From Rhizobium gallicum bv. gallicum R602sp (lineage in GTDB: Bacteria > Pseudomonadota > Alphaproteobacteria > Rhizobiales > Rhizobiaceae), in assembly GCF_000816845.1 (NCBI RefSeq), contig NZ_CP006877.1:749501-813500 (forward strand): a stretch of 64,000 nucleotides of DNA. Direction: 5' to 3'. Position 1 is the stretch's first letter. The number at the start of each line of letters is the position of its first letter. The translations under genes and the position numbers were made by a program. Shown piece by piece: positions 27,440-37,293 of this stretch. Under the pieces are notes generated by a model that was not told the origin of the DNA, made no database searches, and worked only from the letters and a program-made list of their open reading frames with translations.

Positions 27440-28852
27440 ATGGTCGAGCGGAAGATATTTGCTGGTCCGAAAGTTCGCCGGATTCGCAACGGCCTGGCGG
27501 TCACGCAGACGGCGATGGCCGAGGCATTGGGAATTTCGCCATCCTACCTCAATCTGATCGAGCGCAATCAGAGGCCATTGACGGTGCAACTCCTCTTGAA
27601 GCTGGCGTCGGTCTACAAGGTCGACCTTGAGGAGCTGCAGAGTGAGCCTGGAAACAATCTTGCGCAATTGCGCGAGGTTTTTGCCGATCCCTTGCTTTCG
27701 GGCGAACTGCCAGGAGACCAGGAACTCATCGAAGTCGCAGAAGCCGCGCCCAATGCGGCAAGCGGTGTCGTGAAACTCTATCGCGCCTATCGCGAGCAGG
27801 CCATGCGGCTTTCCGACTTTGCGGTCCTGATGGCGGGAGAGGGGCAGGCGCCGGCCGCTGGCGCACGGCTGCCGGCAGATGAGGTGCGCGACGTGCTGGA
27901 GCGCCGTTCTGCCTATTTCGGCGCGCTTGAAGAGGCTGCGGAGGCTTTCTTCGTCACTCTGCCAGCGGGTGAGCGCACGCAGGTTCTGAAGGACTGGTTG
28001 CAGAAAGAGCGTGGCATCAGCGTCCGCATCCTGCCGGTGCACGTGATGCCCGATCTGCGTCGCCGCTTCGACCGGCATTCCATGCGGCTTTTTATTTCGG
28101 AGCGCCTTGCGGCTTCCGATCAGCTCCAGGAAATCGCCGTCGAGGTCTCAACGCTCGCGCTTGGCGACGCCATTGCGCGAGAACTGGAAACGCTCAGCCT
28201 CTCGACGCAGGAAGCGAGGCGCATTGTCCGCTTCGAGCTTGCGCGCTACGCAGCACTTGCGCTGATGATGCCTTACGATGCGTTCCTTTCCGCAGCAAAA
28301 GCATCGCGTTATGACATCGATATTCTTTGCGCGCGCTTCGGCTGTTCGTTCGGCCAGGCCGCGACACGGCTGACGATGCTGCAGCGGCCAGCGAATGCCG
28401 GCGTTGCGTTCTTTGTCATGGAGGCCGATGCCGCAGGCCATCGGCTGCGGCGGGGAGGAGCGGCAGGTTTTCCCCACGCCCGCTTCGGCGGCGGCTGTCC
28501 GAAGCTTAACATCCACGCCGCCTTTCTCCAGCCGGGCCAAGTTCTGGCCGAAGCTGCCGAGATGCCGGATGGCTCCGCGTATCTTACCATCGCGCGGACG
28601 CTTGAAGGGCCGCATGCGCCATTTGGCGAACGGGTCCGGCGTACAGCACTTCTGCTCGGCTGCGATATCGCGCTCAAAGACAGCACTGCCTATGGCCAGG
28701 CCCTTTCTGCGAACCTGCATCCGGTGGCAATCGGGCCTGCCTGTCGCCTCTGCGAAAGGAAGGGTTGTCTTGCGCGCGCCGAACCGCCTGTCACTCGCCC
28801 GCTTGGGTTAGATGAGATGGTAGCAGGGCTCAGTGCCTTCGATTTCCAGTGA
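27440..28852 (+). CDS. ScfR/PccR/RamB-family regulator of short-chain acyl metabolism
   Basis: 470 residues. An N-terminal XRE helix-turn-helix ([37 protein letters not shown]) is followed by an IrrE/DUF955-like central domain with [18 protein letters not shown] and a Cys-containing C-terminal domain ([12 protein letters not shown]). Family members sense acyl-CoAs and control propionate or glyoxylate-cycle genes. Divergence from aceA and the boxes between them suggest control of aceA and of itself. GGGAGG lies 7 nt before the ATG. Activator or repressor role cannot be read from sequence. Confidence 0.85.
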   Translation: MVERKIFAGPKVRRIRNGLAVTQTAMAEALGISPSYLNLIERNQRPLTVQLLLKLASVYKVDLEELQSEPGNNLAQLREVFADPLLSGELPGDQELIEVAEAAPNAASGVVKLYRAYREQAMRLSDFAVLMAGEGQAPAAGARLPADEVRDVLERRSAYFGALEEAAEAFFVTLPAGERTQVLKDWLQKERGISVRILPVHVMPDLRRRFDRHSMRLFISERLAASDQLQEIAVEVSTLALGDAIARELETLSLSTQEARRIVRFELARYAALALMMPYDAFLSAAKASRYDIDILCARFGCSFGQAATRLTMLQRPANAGVAFFVMEADAAGHRLRRGGAAGFPHARFGGGCPKLNIHAAFLQPGQVLAEAAEMPDGSAYLTIARTLEGPHAPFGERVRRTALLLGCDIALKDSTAYGQALSANLHPVAIGPACRLCERKGCLARAEPPVTRPLGLDEMVAGLSAFDFQ

Positions 28853-28874
28853 CGGGTGAAATCATTGAGAGTGC

Positions 28875-28910
28875 AGGATTTTGCGCTTGTCGCCTCACAA
28901 AATCCTTTCT
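28875..28910 (+). terminator. Probable intrinsic terminator after the ScfR-type gene
   Basis: AGGATTTTG (28875-28883) pairs with CAAAATCCT (28898-28906), followed by TTCT. The loop is 14 nt. Confidence 0.55.
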
Positions 28911-28991
28911 AGTCTACCTGAAAATCCAGAGGGAAACGGTGTCCGGAGTGATGCCTGCAAACGCTTATAATAAGAACGGACAGGAGATAAT

Positions 28992-30089
28992 ATGAGGTCA
29001 AGAATCGCAAGACTTGCGGCCACGGCCGTCGTTGCCGTTTTCGCTGCAACGCCGGGCTTTGCGCAGGAGCGTGTCGTCAACGTCTATAACTGGTCGGATT
29101 ATATCGACAGTTCCATCCTCGAGGATTTCACCAAGGAAACCGGCATCAAGGTCGTCTACGACACCTTCGATTCCAATGAGACGCTTGAAACCAAGCTTCT
29201 TGCAGGCGGGACCGGCTACGACGTCGTCGTTCCGACCGCGGACTTCCTGCAGCGCCAGATCCAGGCGGGCGTTTTCCAGAAGCTCGACAAGTCGAAGCTG
29301 CCGAATATCTCCAACATGTGGGACGTGATCCAGCAGCGCACGGCGCAGTACGATCCCGGCAACGAGTACGCCATCGACTACATGTGGGGCACCAACGGCA
29401 TCGGCTATAACGTCAAGAAGGTGGCCGAAATTCTCGGTCCGGACGCCAAGCCGGGTCTCGAAGTGATCTTCGATCCGAAGGTTGCCGAGAAGTTCAAGGA
29501 TTGCGGCATCTATCTGCTCGATGCGCCGAAGGACGTGCTCTCGGCTGCCTTCCAGTATCTCGGCGTTGATCCGAACACGACCAGCGCGGATGACTTCAAG
29601 AAGGCCGAGGATCTGATGACCTCGATCCGCCCCTTCGTCCGCAAGTTCCATTCGTCCGAATACATCAACGCGCTCGCCAACGGCGACATCTGCATCGCCT
29701 TCGGTTATTCCGGCGACATGCTGCAGGCCCGCGACCGCGCTGCCGAAGCCAAAGGCAATGTCGAGGTCAACTACTCGATCCCGACTCAGGGTGCCCAGAT
29801 GTGGTTCGACATGATGGCAATCCCGACCGATGCGCCGCATGTTGCCGAAGCGCACGAGTTCCTGAACTACATCATGAAGCCGGAAGTCATCGCCAAGGCG
29901 AGCGACGTTGTTTTCTACGCTAACGGCAACAAGGCTTCGCAGCAGTTCATCAGCAAGGAGGTTCTCGAAGATCCGGCGATCTATCCGACCGAGGACGTGA
30001 TGAAGAAGCTCTTCACGGTTTCGCCCTGGGATCCGAAAACGCAGCGCACCGCGACCCGGCTCTGGACGAAAATTGTCACTGGCCAATAA
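28992..30089 (+). CDS. potF: Putrescine-type ABC transporter binding protein PotF
   Basis: Periplasmic polyamine-binding protein, 365 residues, with a Sec signal peptide (MRSRIARLAATAVVAVFAATPGFA) and the family opening VVNVYNWSDYIDSSILEDFTKETGIKVVYDTFDSNE. Features such as GTNGIGYN and a final IYPTEDVMKKLF agree with PotF/PotD. AGGAG precedes the ATG. It leads potFGHI and is separated from potG by a terminator-like hairpin, as expected when the binding protein is made in excess. Putrescine is the likely ligand, by family. Confidence 0.93.
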   Translation: MRSRIARLAATAVVAVFAATPGFAQERVVNVYNWSDYIDSSILEDFTKETGIKVVYDTFDSNETLETKLLAGGTGYDVVVPTADFLQRQIQAGVFQKLDKSKLPNISNMWDVIQQRTAQYDPGNEYAIDYMWGTNGIGYNVKKVAEILGPDAKPGLEVIFDPKVAEKFKDCGIYLLDAPKDVLSAAFQYLGVDPNTTSADDFKKAEDLMTSIRPFVRKFHSSEYINALANGDICIAFGYSGDMLQARDRAAEAKGNVEVNYSIPTQGAQMWFDMMAIPTDAPHVAEAHEFLNYIMKPEVIAKASDVVFYANGNKASQQFISKEVLEDPAIYPTEDVMKKLFTVSPWDPKTQRTATRLWTKIVTGQ

Positions 30090-30098
30090 GAAAATTCA

Positions 30099-30126
30099 GG
30101 CCCGGACGGAAACGCCCGGGCCTTTT
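30099..30126 (+). terminator. Attenuator-like hairpin between potF and potG
   Basis: GGCCCGG (30099-30105) pairs with CCGGGCC (30116-30122) and is followed directly by TTTT. It has intrinsic terminator form but lies inside the operon, so partial termination would favour potF mRNA over the distal genes. Confidence 0.7.
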
Positions 30127-30184
30127 CTTGGCGACTGCCGGCCGTGGGGAGGGCCTGTTCTCAAATCATGTCTCGGGGAACAAC

Positions 30185-31327
30185 ATGAAGTCACTTGGCA
30201 ATATTCGCCGCACCTTCGCGCCTTGGGCCGATCCGGCTTCCAAGCCGTTTATCTCCTTCAAGAACGTGACGAAGAAGTTCGGCGACTTTACCGCCGTAAA
30301 TGACCTGTCGCTGAATATCTATCATCGCGAATTCTTTGCATTGCTCGGCGCATCGGGCTGCGGCAAGTCGACATTGTTGCGCATGCTTGCGGGCTTCGAG
30401 CAGCCGACCTCCGGCGAAGTGATCCTCGACGGCACGAACCTGGCAGGTACTCCGCCCCACAGGCGGCCGGTCAACATGATGTTCCAGTCTTATGCGCTCT
30501 TCCCCCACATGACGGTCGAGAAGAACATCGCTTTCGGCCTTCGCCAGGACGGCATGCCGAAGGACGAGATTATCGAGCGCGTTATGCAGATGCTGAAGAT
30601 GGTGAAGCTGGAGCAGTTTGCCTCCCGCAAGCCGAACCAGCTTTCGGGCGGTCAGCGTCAGCGCGTGGCGCTCGCCCGCTCGCTTGCCAAGCGCCCCAAA
30701 GTCCTTTTGCTCGACGAACCGCTTGGTGCACTCGACAAGAAGCTGCGCGAGGAAACGCAGTTCGAGCTCATGGACCTGCAGCAGAATCTCGGCCTCACCT
30801 TCGTCGTCGTGACCCACGACCAGGAAGAGGCGATGACGATGGCGGATCGCATCGCAGTCATGAGCCACGGCAAGGTCATCCAGGTGGCGACGCCGGCGGA
30901 AATCTACGAGGCCCCGAACTCACGTTTCGTTGCGGATTTCATCGGCGATGTGAACATCTTCGACGGCCAGGTCGCTTCCGCCGGGGCCGGTAGGGTCGAG
31001 ATTGCGGTCGACAGCGGCCTCACCATCAAGGTCGCGACATCCGACAAGCCCGCGAAGGGCAGCAATGCCGGCTTTGCGATCCGCCCTGAAAAACTGAAGG
31101 TGCTTCGTCATCCGCCGCCGCACTCTTCGGTCAATGCGGCCTCCGGCGAGCTTTGGGATATCGGCTATCTCGGCGATATGACGGTTTTCCATGTCAAGCT
31201 GAAGAGCGGAAAGGTCGTGAAGGCTTCCTCGCTCAATGCGCAGCGTGCGGTCGATGATCCTTTCACATACGATCAGGAAGTGTGGATCTCCTTCGCCGAA
31301 GATGCCGGCGTGCTGCTGAGGGATTGA
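30185..31327 (+). CDS. potG: Putrescine-type ABC transporter ATPase PotG
   Basis: 380-residue ATPase. Walker A GASGCGKST, signature LSGGQRQR, Walker B VLLLDEPLGALD, switch region VTHDQEEAMTMADR, then a C-terminal TOBE domain (FAIRPEKLKVL). It powers putrescine uptake with PotH and PotI. The ATG at 30185 follows GGGGA; an in-frame start at 30128 would run into the hairpin and is unlikely. The stop is 2 nt before potH. Confidence 0.92.
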   Translation: MKSLGNIRRTFAPWADPASKPFISFKNVTKKFGDFTAVNDLSLNIYHREFFALLGASGCGKSTLLRMLAGFEQPTSGEVILDGTNLAGTPPHRRPVNMMFQSYALFPHMTVEKNIAFGLRQDGMPKDEIIERVMQMLKMVKLEQFASRKPNQLSGGQRQRVALARSLAKRPKVLLLDEPLGALDKKLREETQFELMDLQQNLGLTFVVVTHDQEEAMTMADRIAVMSHGKVIQVATPAEIYEAPNSRFVADFIGDVNIFDGQVASAGAGRVEIAVDSGLTIKVATSDKPAKGSNAGFAIRPEKLKVLRHPPPHSSVNAASGELWDIGYLGDMTVFHVKLKSGKVVKASSLNAQRAVDDPFTYDQEVWISFAEDAGVLLRD

Positions 31328-31329
31328 CC

Positions 31330-32241
31330 ATGGGCAAGCTCGGTTCCGCGATCTACAGCCGCCTCGTGATCATCGTTCCCTATGCTTGGTTGCTCATCTT
31401 CTTCCTCGCGCCGTTCTTCATCGTCTTCCGCATCTCGATGTCGGCAACCGCGATCGCGATGCCGCCCTATACGCCCGTCTTTTCGCTCGGCGATGGCTGG
31501 ACCGGCTTCTGGGACAAGGTATCGACCTTCTCTTTCGAAAATTACAGTTACCTCATCGACGATCCGCTGTATTTCAACGCTTATGTCTCGAGCGTCGTTA
31601 TCGCCGCGATCTCGACATTCCTGACGCTACTCATCGCTTATCCGATCGCCTATGGCATGGCGCAGGCCCCTCGCAGCATCCGTCCGACACTGCTTATGCT
31701 CGTCATCCTGCCGTTCTGGACGAGCTTCCTGATCCGTGTCTACGCCTGGATCGCGATCCTGAAGCCGGAAGGCTTGCTCAATCAGGTGCTGCTGGCCACC
31801 GGGATCATCGACAGTCCGCTGATCATCCTAAACACCAACATCGCGGTCTATATCGGCATCGTCTACTCCTACCTGCCGTTCATGGTTCTGCCGCTCTATT
31901 CATCGCTGGAAAAGATGGACGGGACGCTGATCGAGGCCGCGCAGGATCTCGGCTGCACGCCGATCACGGCCTTTTGGCGTGTGACGTTCCCTCTTTCGCT
32001 CCCGGGCGTTATCGCCGGCTGCATGCTGGTTTTCATCCCGGCCGTCGGCGAATTCGTCATCCCCGATCTGCTCGGCGGATCGCAGACGCTGATGATCGGC
32101 AAGACGCTCTGGAGCGAGTTCAATTCGAACCGCGATTGGCCGGTCTCCTCCGCGGTCGCGACGATCCTGCTGTTGATCCTGGTGATCCCGATCGTCTTCT
32201 TCCAGAACGCGCAAGCCAAAGCCGACGAGCAGGGAAGGTAA
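31330..32241 (+). CDS. potH: Putrescine-type ABC transporter permease PotH
   Basis: 303-residue inner-membrane permease with about six transmembrane helices, beginning LVIIVPYAWLLIFFLAPFFIVF. The EAA-type cytoplasmic loop is GTLIEAAQDLGCTPITAFWRVTFPLS. It starts at the ATG 2 nt after potG and is followed by potI after 3 nt, so translation is probably coupled. Confidence 0.92.
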   Translation: MGKLGSAIYSRLVIIVPYAWLLIFFLAPFFIVFRISMSATAIAMPPYTPVFSLGDGWTGFWDKVSTFSFENYSYLIDDPLYFNAYVSSVVIAAISTFLTLLIAYPIAYGMAQAPRSIRPTLLMLVILPFWTSFLIRVYAWIAILKPEGLLNQVLLATGIIDSPLIILNTNIAVYIGIVYSYLPFMVLPLYSSLEKMDGTLIEAAQDLGCTPITAFWRVTFPLSLPGVIAGCMLVFIPAVGEFVIPDLLGGSQTLMIGKTLWSEFNSNRDWPVSSAVATILLLILVIPIVFFQNAQAKADEQGR

Positions 32242-32244
32242 GCC

Positions 32245-33063
32245 ATGCTGCAATGGACCCGCTTCAATATCGTCTCGGTTACGCTCGGCTTCGCCTTCCT
32301 CTATCTGCCGATCGTCCTGCTCGTGATCTTCTCGTTCAACGAATCGAAGCTCGTCACCGTCTGGGGTGGCTTCTCGACGAAATGGTACGCACAGCTGCTG
32401 TACAATCAGGCTTTGCTCGACGCTGCCTGGGTGACGGTGCGCGTGGGCGTGCTCTCCGCCACGTTGGCTACCATCCTCGGCACGCTCGCCGCGCTCACGC
32501 TCGTGCGCTACACGCGGTTTCGCGGACGCATGCTCTTCTCCGGGATGGTCTATGCCCCGCTCGTCATGCCCGAGGTGATCACCGGCCTTTCGTTGCTGCT
32601 TTTGTTTGTGGCAATCGGGTTTGACCGCGGCTTCTGGACGATCACGCTGGCGCATACGACGCTGACGATGTGCTTTGTCGCCGTTGTCGTGCAGTCGCGC
32701 CTGGTGAGCTTCGATCATTCAATCGAAGAAGCGGCGCAGGACCTCGGCGCTCCACCCGTCAGGACGTTCTTCGAGGTGACGCTGCCGATCATTGCGCCTG
32801 CCGTCTTTTCGGGCTGGATCCTGGCATTCACCCTGTCGCTCGACGACCTCGTGATTGCGAGCTTCACGTCAGGCCCGGGCGCCACGACCCTGCCGATGCG
32901 AATCTATAGCCAGGTGCGCCTCGGCGTGACCCCGGAAATCAATGCGGTCTGCACGATTTTGATCGGTATTGTCACGGTTGGGGTGATCTGCGCCTCGATC
33001 GTCTCCAAGCGCCGCGAGATACAGCGCGAACGCGATGAGCGTGCGGCAGCCAACGCGCCTTGA
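32245..33063 (+). CDS. potI: Putrescine-type ABC transporter permease PotI
   Basis: 272-residue second permease. It starts with FAFLYLPIVLLVIFSFNESK, typical of PotI/PotC, and has the EAA loop SIEEAAQDLGAPPVRTFFEVTLPII. It completes the transporter. It ends 3 bp before the convergent AsmA-like gene. The C-terminal tail is basic and Glu-rich (SKRREIQRERDERAAANAP). Confidence 0.92.
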   Translation: MLQWTRFNIVSVTLGFAFLYLPIVLLVIFSFNESKLVTVWGGFSTKWYAQLLYNQALLDAAWVTVRVGVLSATLATILGTLAALTLVRYTRFRGRMLFSGMVYAPLVMPEVITGLSLLLLFVAIGFDRGFWTITLAHTTLTMCFVAVVVQSRLVSFDHSIEEAAQDLGAPPVRTFFEVTLPIIAPAVFSGWILAFTLSLDDLVIASFTSGPGATTLPMRIYSQVRLGVTPEINAVCTILIGIVTVGVICASIVSKRREIQRERDERAAANAP

Positions 33064-33066
33064 AAA

Positions 33067-34956
33067 TCACTGGACGCCGGGTGGCTGCTGATTGATCAGC
33101 GGAACCGGCGAAATCACCGGGTTCGGCCAAGAGCCGCCGACGAAGAACGGCAGAAGTGGCAACACCGCCTTCTTGGTGTCATCGGTCGCCTGCAGCGATC
33201 CGGAAAGGGCCAGTCCGTTGGATTCGTAGGGGATGATGCCTGAAAGGGTCAGCGTCTCGTCTGTACCTTGAACGCTGACGCCGCGAAGTTCGGCCGAGCC
33301 ATCCGCGAGACTGGCAGCCACATCAATCCGATTGAATTCGAACGCGCGGCCCGAAACGGCGCTCAGCGGGAAAAATTTCTGCAGGGCGGCCTGGCTTCGG
33401 ATGGCTTCGACGTCAAGGCCGGCGATCGAGCCTGCATTGCCGCGGAATGCAAGCTGTCCGCTCACGTCGGCAGCACCTGCCGTCCAGATCGGCTTGTTGG
33501 TTTTCAGCGAAATGTCGAGCGATCCATTGGCAAGCGGTAATGGGCCCTTCAACTGCAGCCGTTCGATCAGCCCAGCAAAATCGGCACCGCGGATCGAGAC
33601 CTGCAGCTTGCCGCCGCCGTCGAAGTTCCCTCGCATTGCCTCCAGATGCGCCGTCATCTCTCCGCCTTCGAACTGGCTGTCGCCGACGTCGAATTTGGCT
33701 TCGTTGCTGGAAACGATAATGCTTGCGGCGACATCAAAGAGCTGGAAGGGCGGAAGCTGCATTTCCTTGGCGGAAAGCCTGAGGTCGACATCAAGCTTCT
33801 GCAGCGGACCGCCATCGTCCGGCGCGCCCGCTTCGCCGGCGGCCAGGCGCAGAGTAAAGGCGTCGAAGAAGGGCTTCAGGTTCATACGGTCGAAGGCCAG
33901 CGTGCCGCCAAGTCTTGCCCGCGCGTTTGTGCCAATGGAGATGTCCATGACGCCGGTTGCATTCGCATCGTTGAGCCCAAGCGCGACTTCGTTGAAGCGC
34001 AGGCCGTTGGCGGCGGAAAATATGTCGCTCTGGATCGAAAACGATCTCAGCGTCTCAACGTCCGGAATGGATATGCCAGACCAGGCCAAAAGCGCCGGCA
34101 GGTCGGGAATATTGACCGACATGTTACCGGATAGTCCGGCAAGATCTGAGATACCGCCGATACCGGTGAACTCTGCCGTCACGAGCTTGGAGGTGAGTGC
34201 GGTTTTGATCTGAGCAACCTTGCCGCCGAAGATCAGTAAAGGGCTGTTGGACGAGAAGTCGAGCTTCAAGTCTTGCCCGCTCGTTCTCGCGATCAGCACC
34301 GCCGTCATCGGGCTTGAAAGCCGCGGCCAGGTGATATCGGCGGTCACGCCTTCGAAGTGATAGGTCTTGCCGGTTGCAAGGTCGGCGACATTGAGCGTGC
34401 CGTCTTCGACGGTGATCGCACCGATCGTCGCATCAAGCCTTTGATCGAGGACTTCGGCTCCGCCTTCCTGGCGCGCGCTGGTGATCGCCTTGGCAAGCTG
34501 CCCGGCATAGGTCCAGTCGATCAGCCCCTGTTGGTCGCGCGTGAGGGAAAGATTGGGGCGCAGCAGGTGGAATTCATGAAAGCGGGCGCTGCCTCGGATG
34601 GCGTCGATGAGGCTGAAATCGGCCGAAAGGCTCTCGATCGTGCCGAGCAGCTTGTTGCCGCTGCTTTCGGGCTGTCGGATGGTGATCTGGTTCAGCGTAA
34701 TGCGCGGTGTCGGCCAGAATTCGAGAACCGGCGTGCCCTTGATCTCGGCCTGATAGCCGGTCCATTTCGACAATACGTCCTCGATGCCGGAGCGCACCAG
34801 TCCGCTCGAAACAAGGTAAGGGGCGGCAACACGAAGCGCCACGAAAATGATGGCGGCGAAAAGGATCAGGCTGGTTGCAATTCGCGCGAAACCCGGCAGC
34901 CAGCGGGAAACGGGTATCATCTTGCGCCGCCATTTTGGTTGTCTTGACGTACCCAT
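33067..34956 (-). CDS. AsmA-family inner-membrane protein
   Basis: 629 residues with one N-terminal membrane helix (IATSLILFAAIIFVALRVAAPYLV) and a large periplasmic domain of repeated beta strands. AsmA-like character is seen in LNQITIRQPES near the N-terminus and in the C-terminal region from about 450 (KLQVSIRGADFAGLIERLQLKGPLPLANGSLDISLKTNKP). AsmA-type proteins are linked to outer-membrane lipid transport or assembly; no specific role is shown here. The ATG at 34956 follows GGCGGAG; 34920 is an alternative. Confidence 0.85.
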   Translation of the reverse strand: MGTSRQPKWRRKMIPVSRWLPGFARIATSLILFAAIIFVALRVAAPYLVSSGLVRSGIEDVLSKWTGYQAEIKGTPVLEFWPTPRITLNQITIRQPESSGNKLLGTIESLSADFSLIDAIRGSARFHEFHLLRPNLSLTRDQQGLIDWTYAGQLAKAITSARQEGGAEVLDQRLDATIGAITVEDGTLNVADLATGKTYHFEGVTADITWPRLSSPMTAVLIARTSGQDLKLDFSSNSPLLIFGGKVAQIKTALTSKLVTAEFTGIGGISDLAGLSGNMSVNIPDLPALLAWSGISIPDVETLRSFSIQSDIFSAANGLRFNEVALGLNDANATGVMDISIGTNARARLGGTLAFDRMNLKPFFDAFTLRLAAGEAGAPDDGGPLQKLDVDLRLSAKEMQLPPFQLFDVAASIIVSSNEAKFDVGDSQFEGGEMTAHLEAMRGNFDGGGKLQVSIRGADFAGLIERLQLKGPLPLANGSLDISLKTNKPIWTAGAADVSGQLAFRGNAGSIAGLDVEAIRSQAALQKFFPLSAVSGRAFEFNRIDVAASLADGSAELRGVSVQGTDETLTLSGIIPYESNGLALSGSLQATDDTKKAVLPLLPFFVGGSWPNPVISPVPLINQQPPGVQ

Positions 34957-35121
34957 AAGCTCCGCCAGTATTTTCAGCTGCTTATCCGTTAGCTATCGAT
35001 TTCGCCGGATATATGAAACAGGAGACATATGCAAATCTCGGAGAGCCTGCGTCCGAAAGCGAAGCACACTTTATAATGCGGTGCAGCATGGTATATAGCG
35101 GATAATTGGGGAGGAGATTAA

Positions 35122-37074
35122 ATGAGTGACACCGTGCCGCTTTGGGTGCCTTCGAAAGAGTCGATTGAGGCAAGCCCGATGCATGCCTTCATGCAGCGCT
35201 GCAACGCCGAGTTTGGTCTAGAGTTTGAGACCTATCTGGACCTTCATGCCTGGTCGACCGACGAGCCCGAAAAGTTCTGGACCTCGGTTTGGGCGTTTTG
35301 CGGTGTGAAGGGGGAGCAGGGCGCACGAGCGCTCGCCGACGGCGATCTCATGCTCAAGGCTCGTTTCTTTCCTGATGCGAAGCTGAACTTCGCCGAGAAC
35401 CTGCTTTCGAGCGAAGGGCCGGCTGACGCGATCGTCTTCCGCGGCGAGGACAAGGTCGAGTATCGCTGGTCGTGGGAGCGCCTGCGTGCGCTCGTATCCC
35501 AGCTGCAGCAAGCCTACCGCGCGCTCGGCATCGGTGAGGGGGATCGCATCGCCGCGATGATGCCCAACATGCCGGAGACGGTCGCCTGCATGCTGGCCGC
35601 CGCCTCGATCGGTGCCATTTGGTCGTCCTGTTCACCGGATTTCGGCGAACAGGGCGTGCTCGACCGCTTCGGCCAGATCGGCCCCAAGCTTTTCATTGCC
35701 TGCGACGCCTATTGGTATGGCGGCAAGCTGCAGGATGTGAAGGCGAAGGTTGCTTCGGTCTCAAGGAGCCTCGGTGCTCCGGTTGTGATTGTCCACTATG
35801 CCGGCGATGCCGCAGCGGTTGCGAGCGAGACCCCGAAGGCGAAGACGCTGGAAGAATTTATCAAACCTTACCAGCCAAAAGTCGTCGAGTTCGTGCGGCT
35901 TCCCTTCGCGCATCCGCTTTATATTCTCTTCTCCTCCGGCACCACCGGTGTGCCGAAATGCATCGTTCATTCCGCTGGCGGCACGCTTTTGCAGCATCTG
36001 AAGGAGCATGTGCTGCATTGCGGCCTCAAGCGTGGCGAGAAGCTCTTCTATTTCACCACATGCGGCTGGATGATGTGGAACTGGCTTGTAAGCGGCCTTG
36101 CGGTGGGCGTCACGCTTTGCCTGTTCGACGGCTCGCCGTTCGCGCCGGACGGCAATGTGCTCTTCGACTATGCGCAGGCTGAAGACTTCGCGGTCTTCGG
36201 CACTTCCGCGAAATATATCGACGCGGTGCGCAAGGGAGGGCTGACGCCGCGCACCACGCATGATCTTTCGAGCCTGCGTCTCATGACATCTACGGGATCG
36301 CCGCTTTCGCCCGAAGGCTTCACCTTCGTCTATGAAGGCATCAAGGAAGACATCCAGCTAGCCTCCATCTCGGGCGGCACGGATATCGTCTCATGCTTCG
36401 TGCTGGGCAATCCGCTGCAGCCGGTCTGGCGCGGCGAAATCCAGGGGGCGGGCCTCGGCCTTGCCGTCGACGTATGGGACGATGAAGGCAGGCCTGTGCG
36501 CCAGCAGAAGGGCGAACTGGTCTGCACCAGGGCCTTCCCGTCGATGCCGGTCGGCTTCTGGAACGATCCGGATGGCGCGAAATACAAAGCGGCCTATTTC
36601 GAGCGCTTCGAGAATATCTGGTGCCATGGCGATTTCGCCGAATGGACGGAGCATGGCGGCCTTGTCATTCATGGCCGCTCCGACGCGACGCTCAACCCCG
36701 GCGGTGTGCGCATCGGCACCGCCGAGATCTACAATCAGGTCGAGCAGATGGAAGAGGTGGCCGAAGCACTTTGCATCGGCCAGGATTGGGAAGACGACGT
36801 CCGGGTGGTTCTCTTCGTTCGCCTCGCGCCGGGCGTCGCATTGACGGACGACCTCGTCAAGGCCATCAAGACCCGCATCCGCACCGGGGCCTCGCCGCGC
36901 CATGTGCCGGCGAAGATCATTGCGGTCCGCGATATTCCGCGCACCAAATCCGGCAAGATCGTCGAGCTTGCGGTGCGCGAGGTCGTGCACGGGCGGCCGG
37001 TGAAAAACAAGGAGGCGCTCGCCAATCCCGAGGCGCTCGACCTTTTCGTCGGACTCGAGGAATTGCAAGTCTGA
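35122..37074 (+). CDS. acsA2: Acetoacetyl-CoA synthetase
   Basis: Activates acetoacetate to acetoacetyl-CoA with ATP and CoA, needed to use acetoacetate or 3-hydroxybutyrate released from polyhydroxybutyrate. The 650-residue ANL-family enzyme has the AMP-binding motif [35 protein letters not shown] and the C-terminal [19 protein letters not shown] with the catalytic Lys. GGGGAGGAG precedes the ATG. Upstream, 34957-35121 holds a TATAAT hexamer at 35072-35077 and small frames of doubtful value. A terminator with possible sRNA follows downstream. The symbol follows Sinorhizobium usage. Confidence 0.93.
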   Translation: MSDTVPLWVPSKESIEASPMHAFMQRCNAEFGLEFETYLDLHAWSTDEPEKFWTSVWAFCGVKGEQGARALADGDLMLKARFFPDAKLNFAENLLSSEGPADAIVFRGEDKVEYRWSWERLRALVSQLQQAYRALGIGEGDRIAAMMPNMPETVACMLAAASIGAIWSSCSPDFGEQGVLDRFGQIGPKLFIACDAYWYGGKLQDVKAKVASVSRSLGAPVVIVHYAGDAAAVASETPKAKTLEEFIKPYQPKVVEFVRLPFAHPLYILFSSGTTGVPKCIVHSAGGTLLQHLKEHVLHCGLKRGEKLFYFTTCGWMMWNWLVSGLAVGVTLCLFDGSPFAPDGNVLFDYAQAEDFAVFGTSAKYIDAVRKGGLTPRTTHDLSSLRLMTSTGSPLSPEGFTFVYEGIKEDIQLASISGGTDIVSCFVLGNPLQPVWRGEIQGAGLGLAVDVWDDEGRPVRQQKGELVCTRAFPSMPVGFWNDPDGAKYKAAYFERFENIWCHGDFAEWTEHGGLVIHGRSDATLNPGGVRIGTAEIYNQVEQMEEVAEALCIGQDWEDDVRVVLFVRLAPGVALTDDLVKAIKTRIRTGASPRHVPAKIIAVRDIPRTKSGKIVELAVREVVHGRPVKNKEALANPEALDLFVGLEELQV

Positions 37075-37263
37075 TCTCAATCCAATGCACCGCAAACTAT
37101 CAGCTATCGTTTGATCGTTTCCGTCGCCTGGAAACCTTTCGTTAAGAAAGGTTGGTCAAGGGTAAAAAGAATTCGGGGCTGCGCATGAACGAAGCAGCTT
37201 GCCTGCGGGCTCCCGAAACATGATGTTGATCGACGAAGCTCTTGTTGAACAGCACCGAATTCC

Positions 37264-37290
37264 AGGCAGCCATTCGTGGCTGCCTTTTTT
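37264..37290 (+). terminator. Strong intrinsic terminator between acsA2 and the CbrA-type kinase gene
   Basis: AGGCAGCCA (37264-37272) pairs perfectly with TGGCTGCCT (37277-37285) around a TTCG loop, and T residues run to 37290. It terminates rightward transcription 190 nt after the acsA2 stop. Read leftward there is no U-run, so it does not serve the kinase gene. The long gap upstream leaves room for a small RNA ending here. Confidence 0.85.
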
Positions 37291-37293
37291 GAT

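Noticed and set aside
35013..35105. Short frames upstream of acsA2 (30 codons from 35013 and 15 codons from 35029)
   Set aside because: AGGAG precedes the second one, but the peptides are featureless and frames this short are common by chance; conservation data are needed.
37185..37223. 12-codon frame MNEAACLRAPET in the acsA2-cbrA gap as a leader peptide
   Set aside because: No ribosome binding site, no run of regulatory codons and no gene downstream on that strand.
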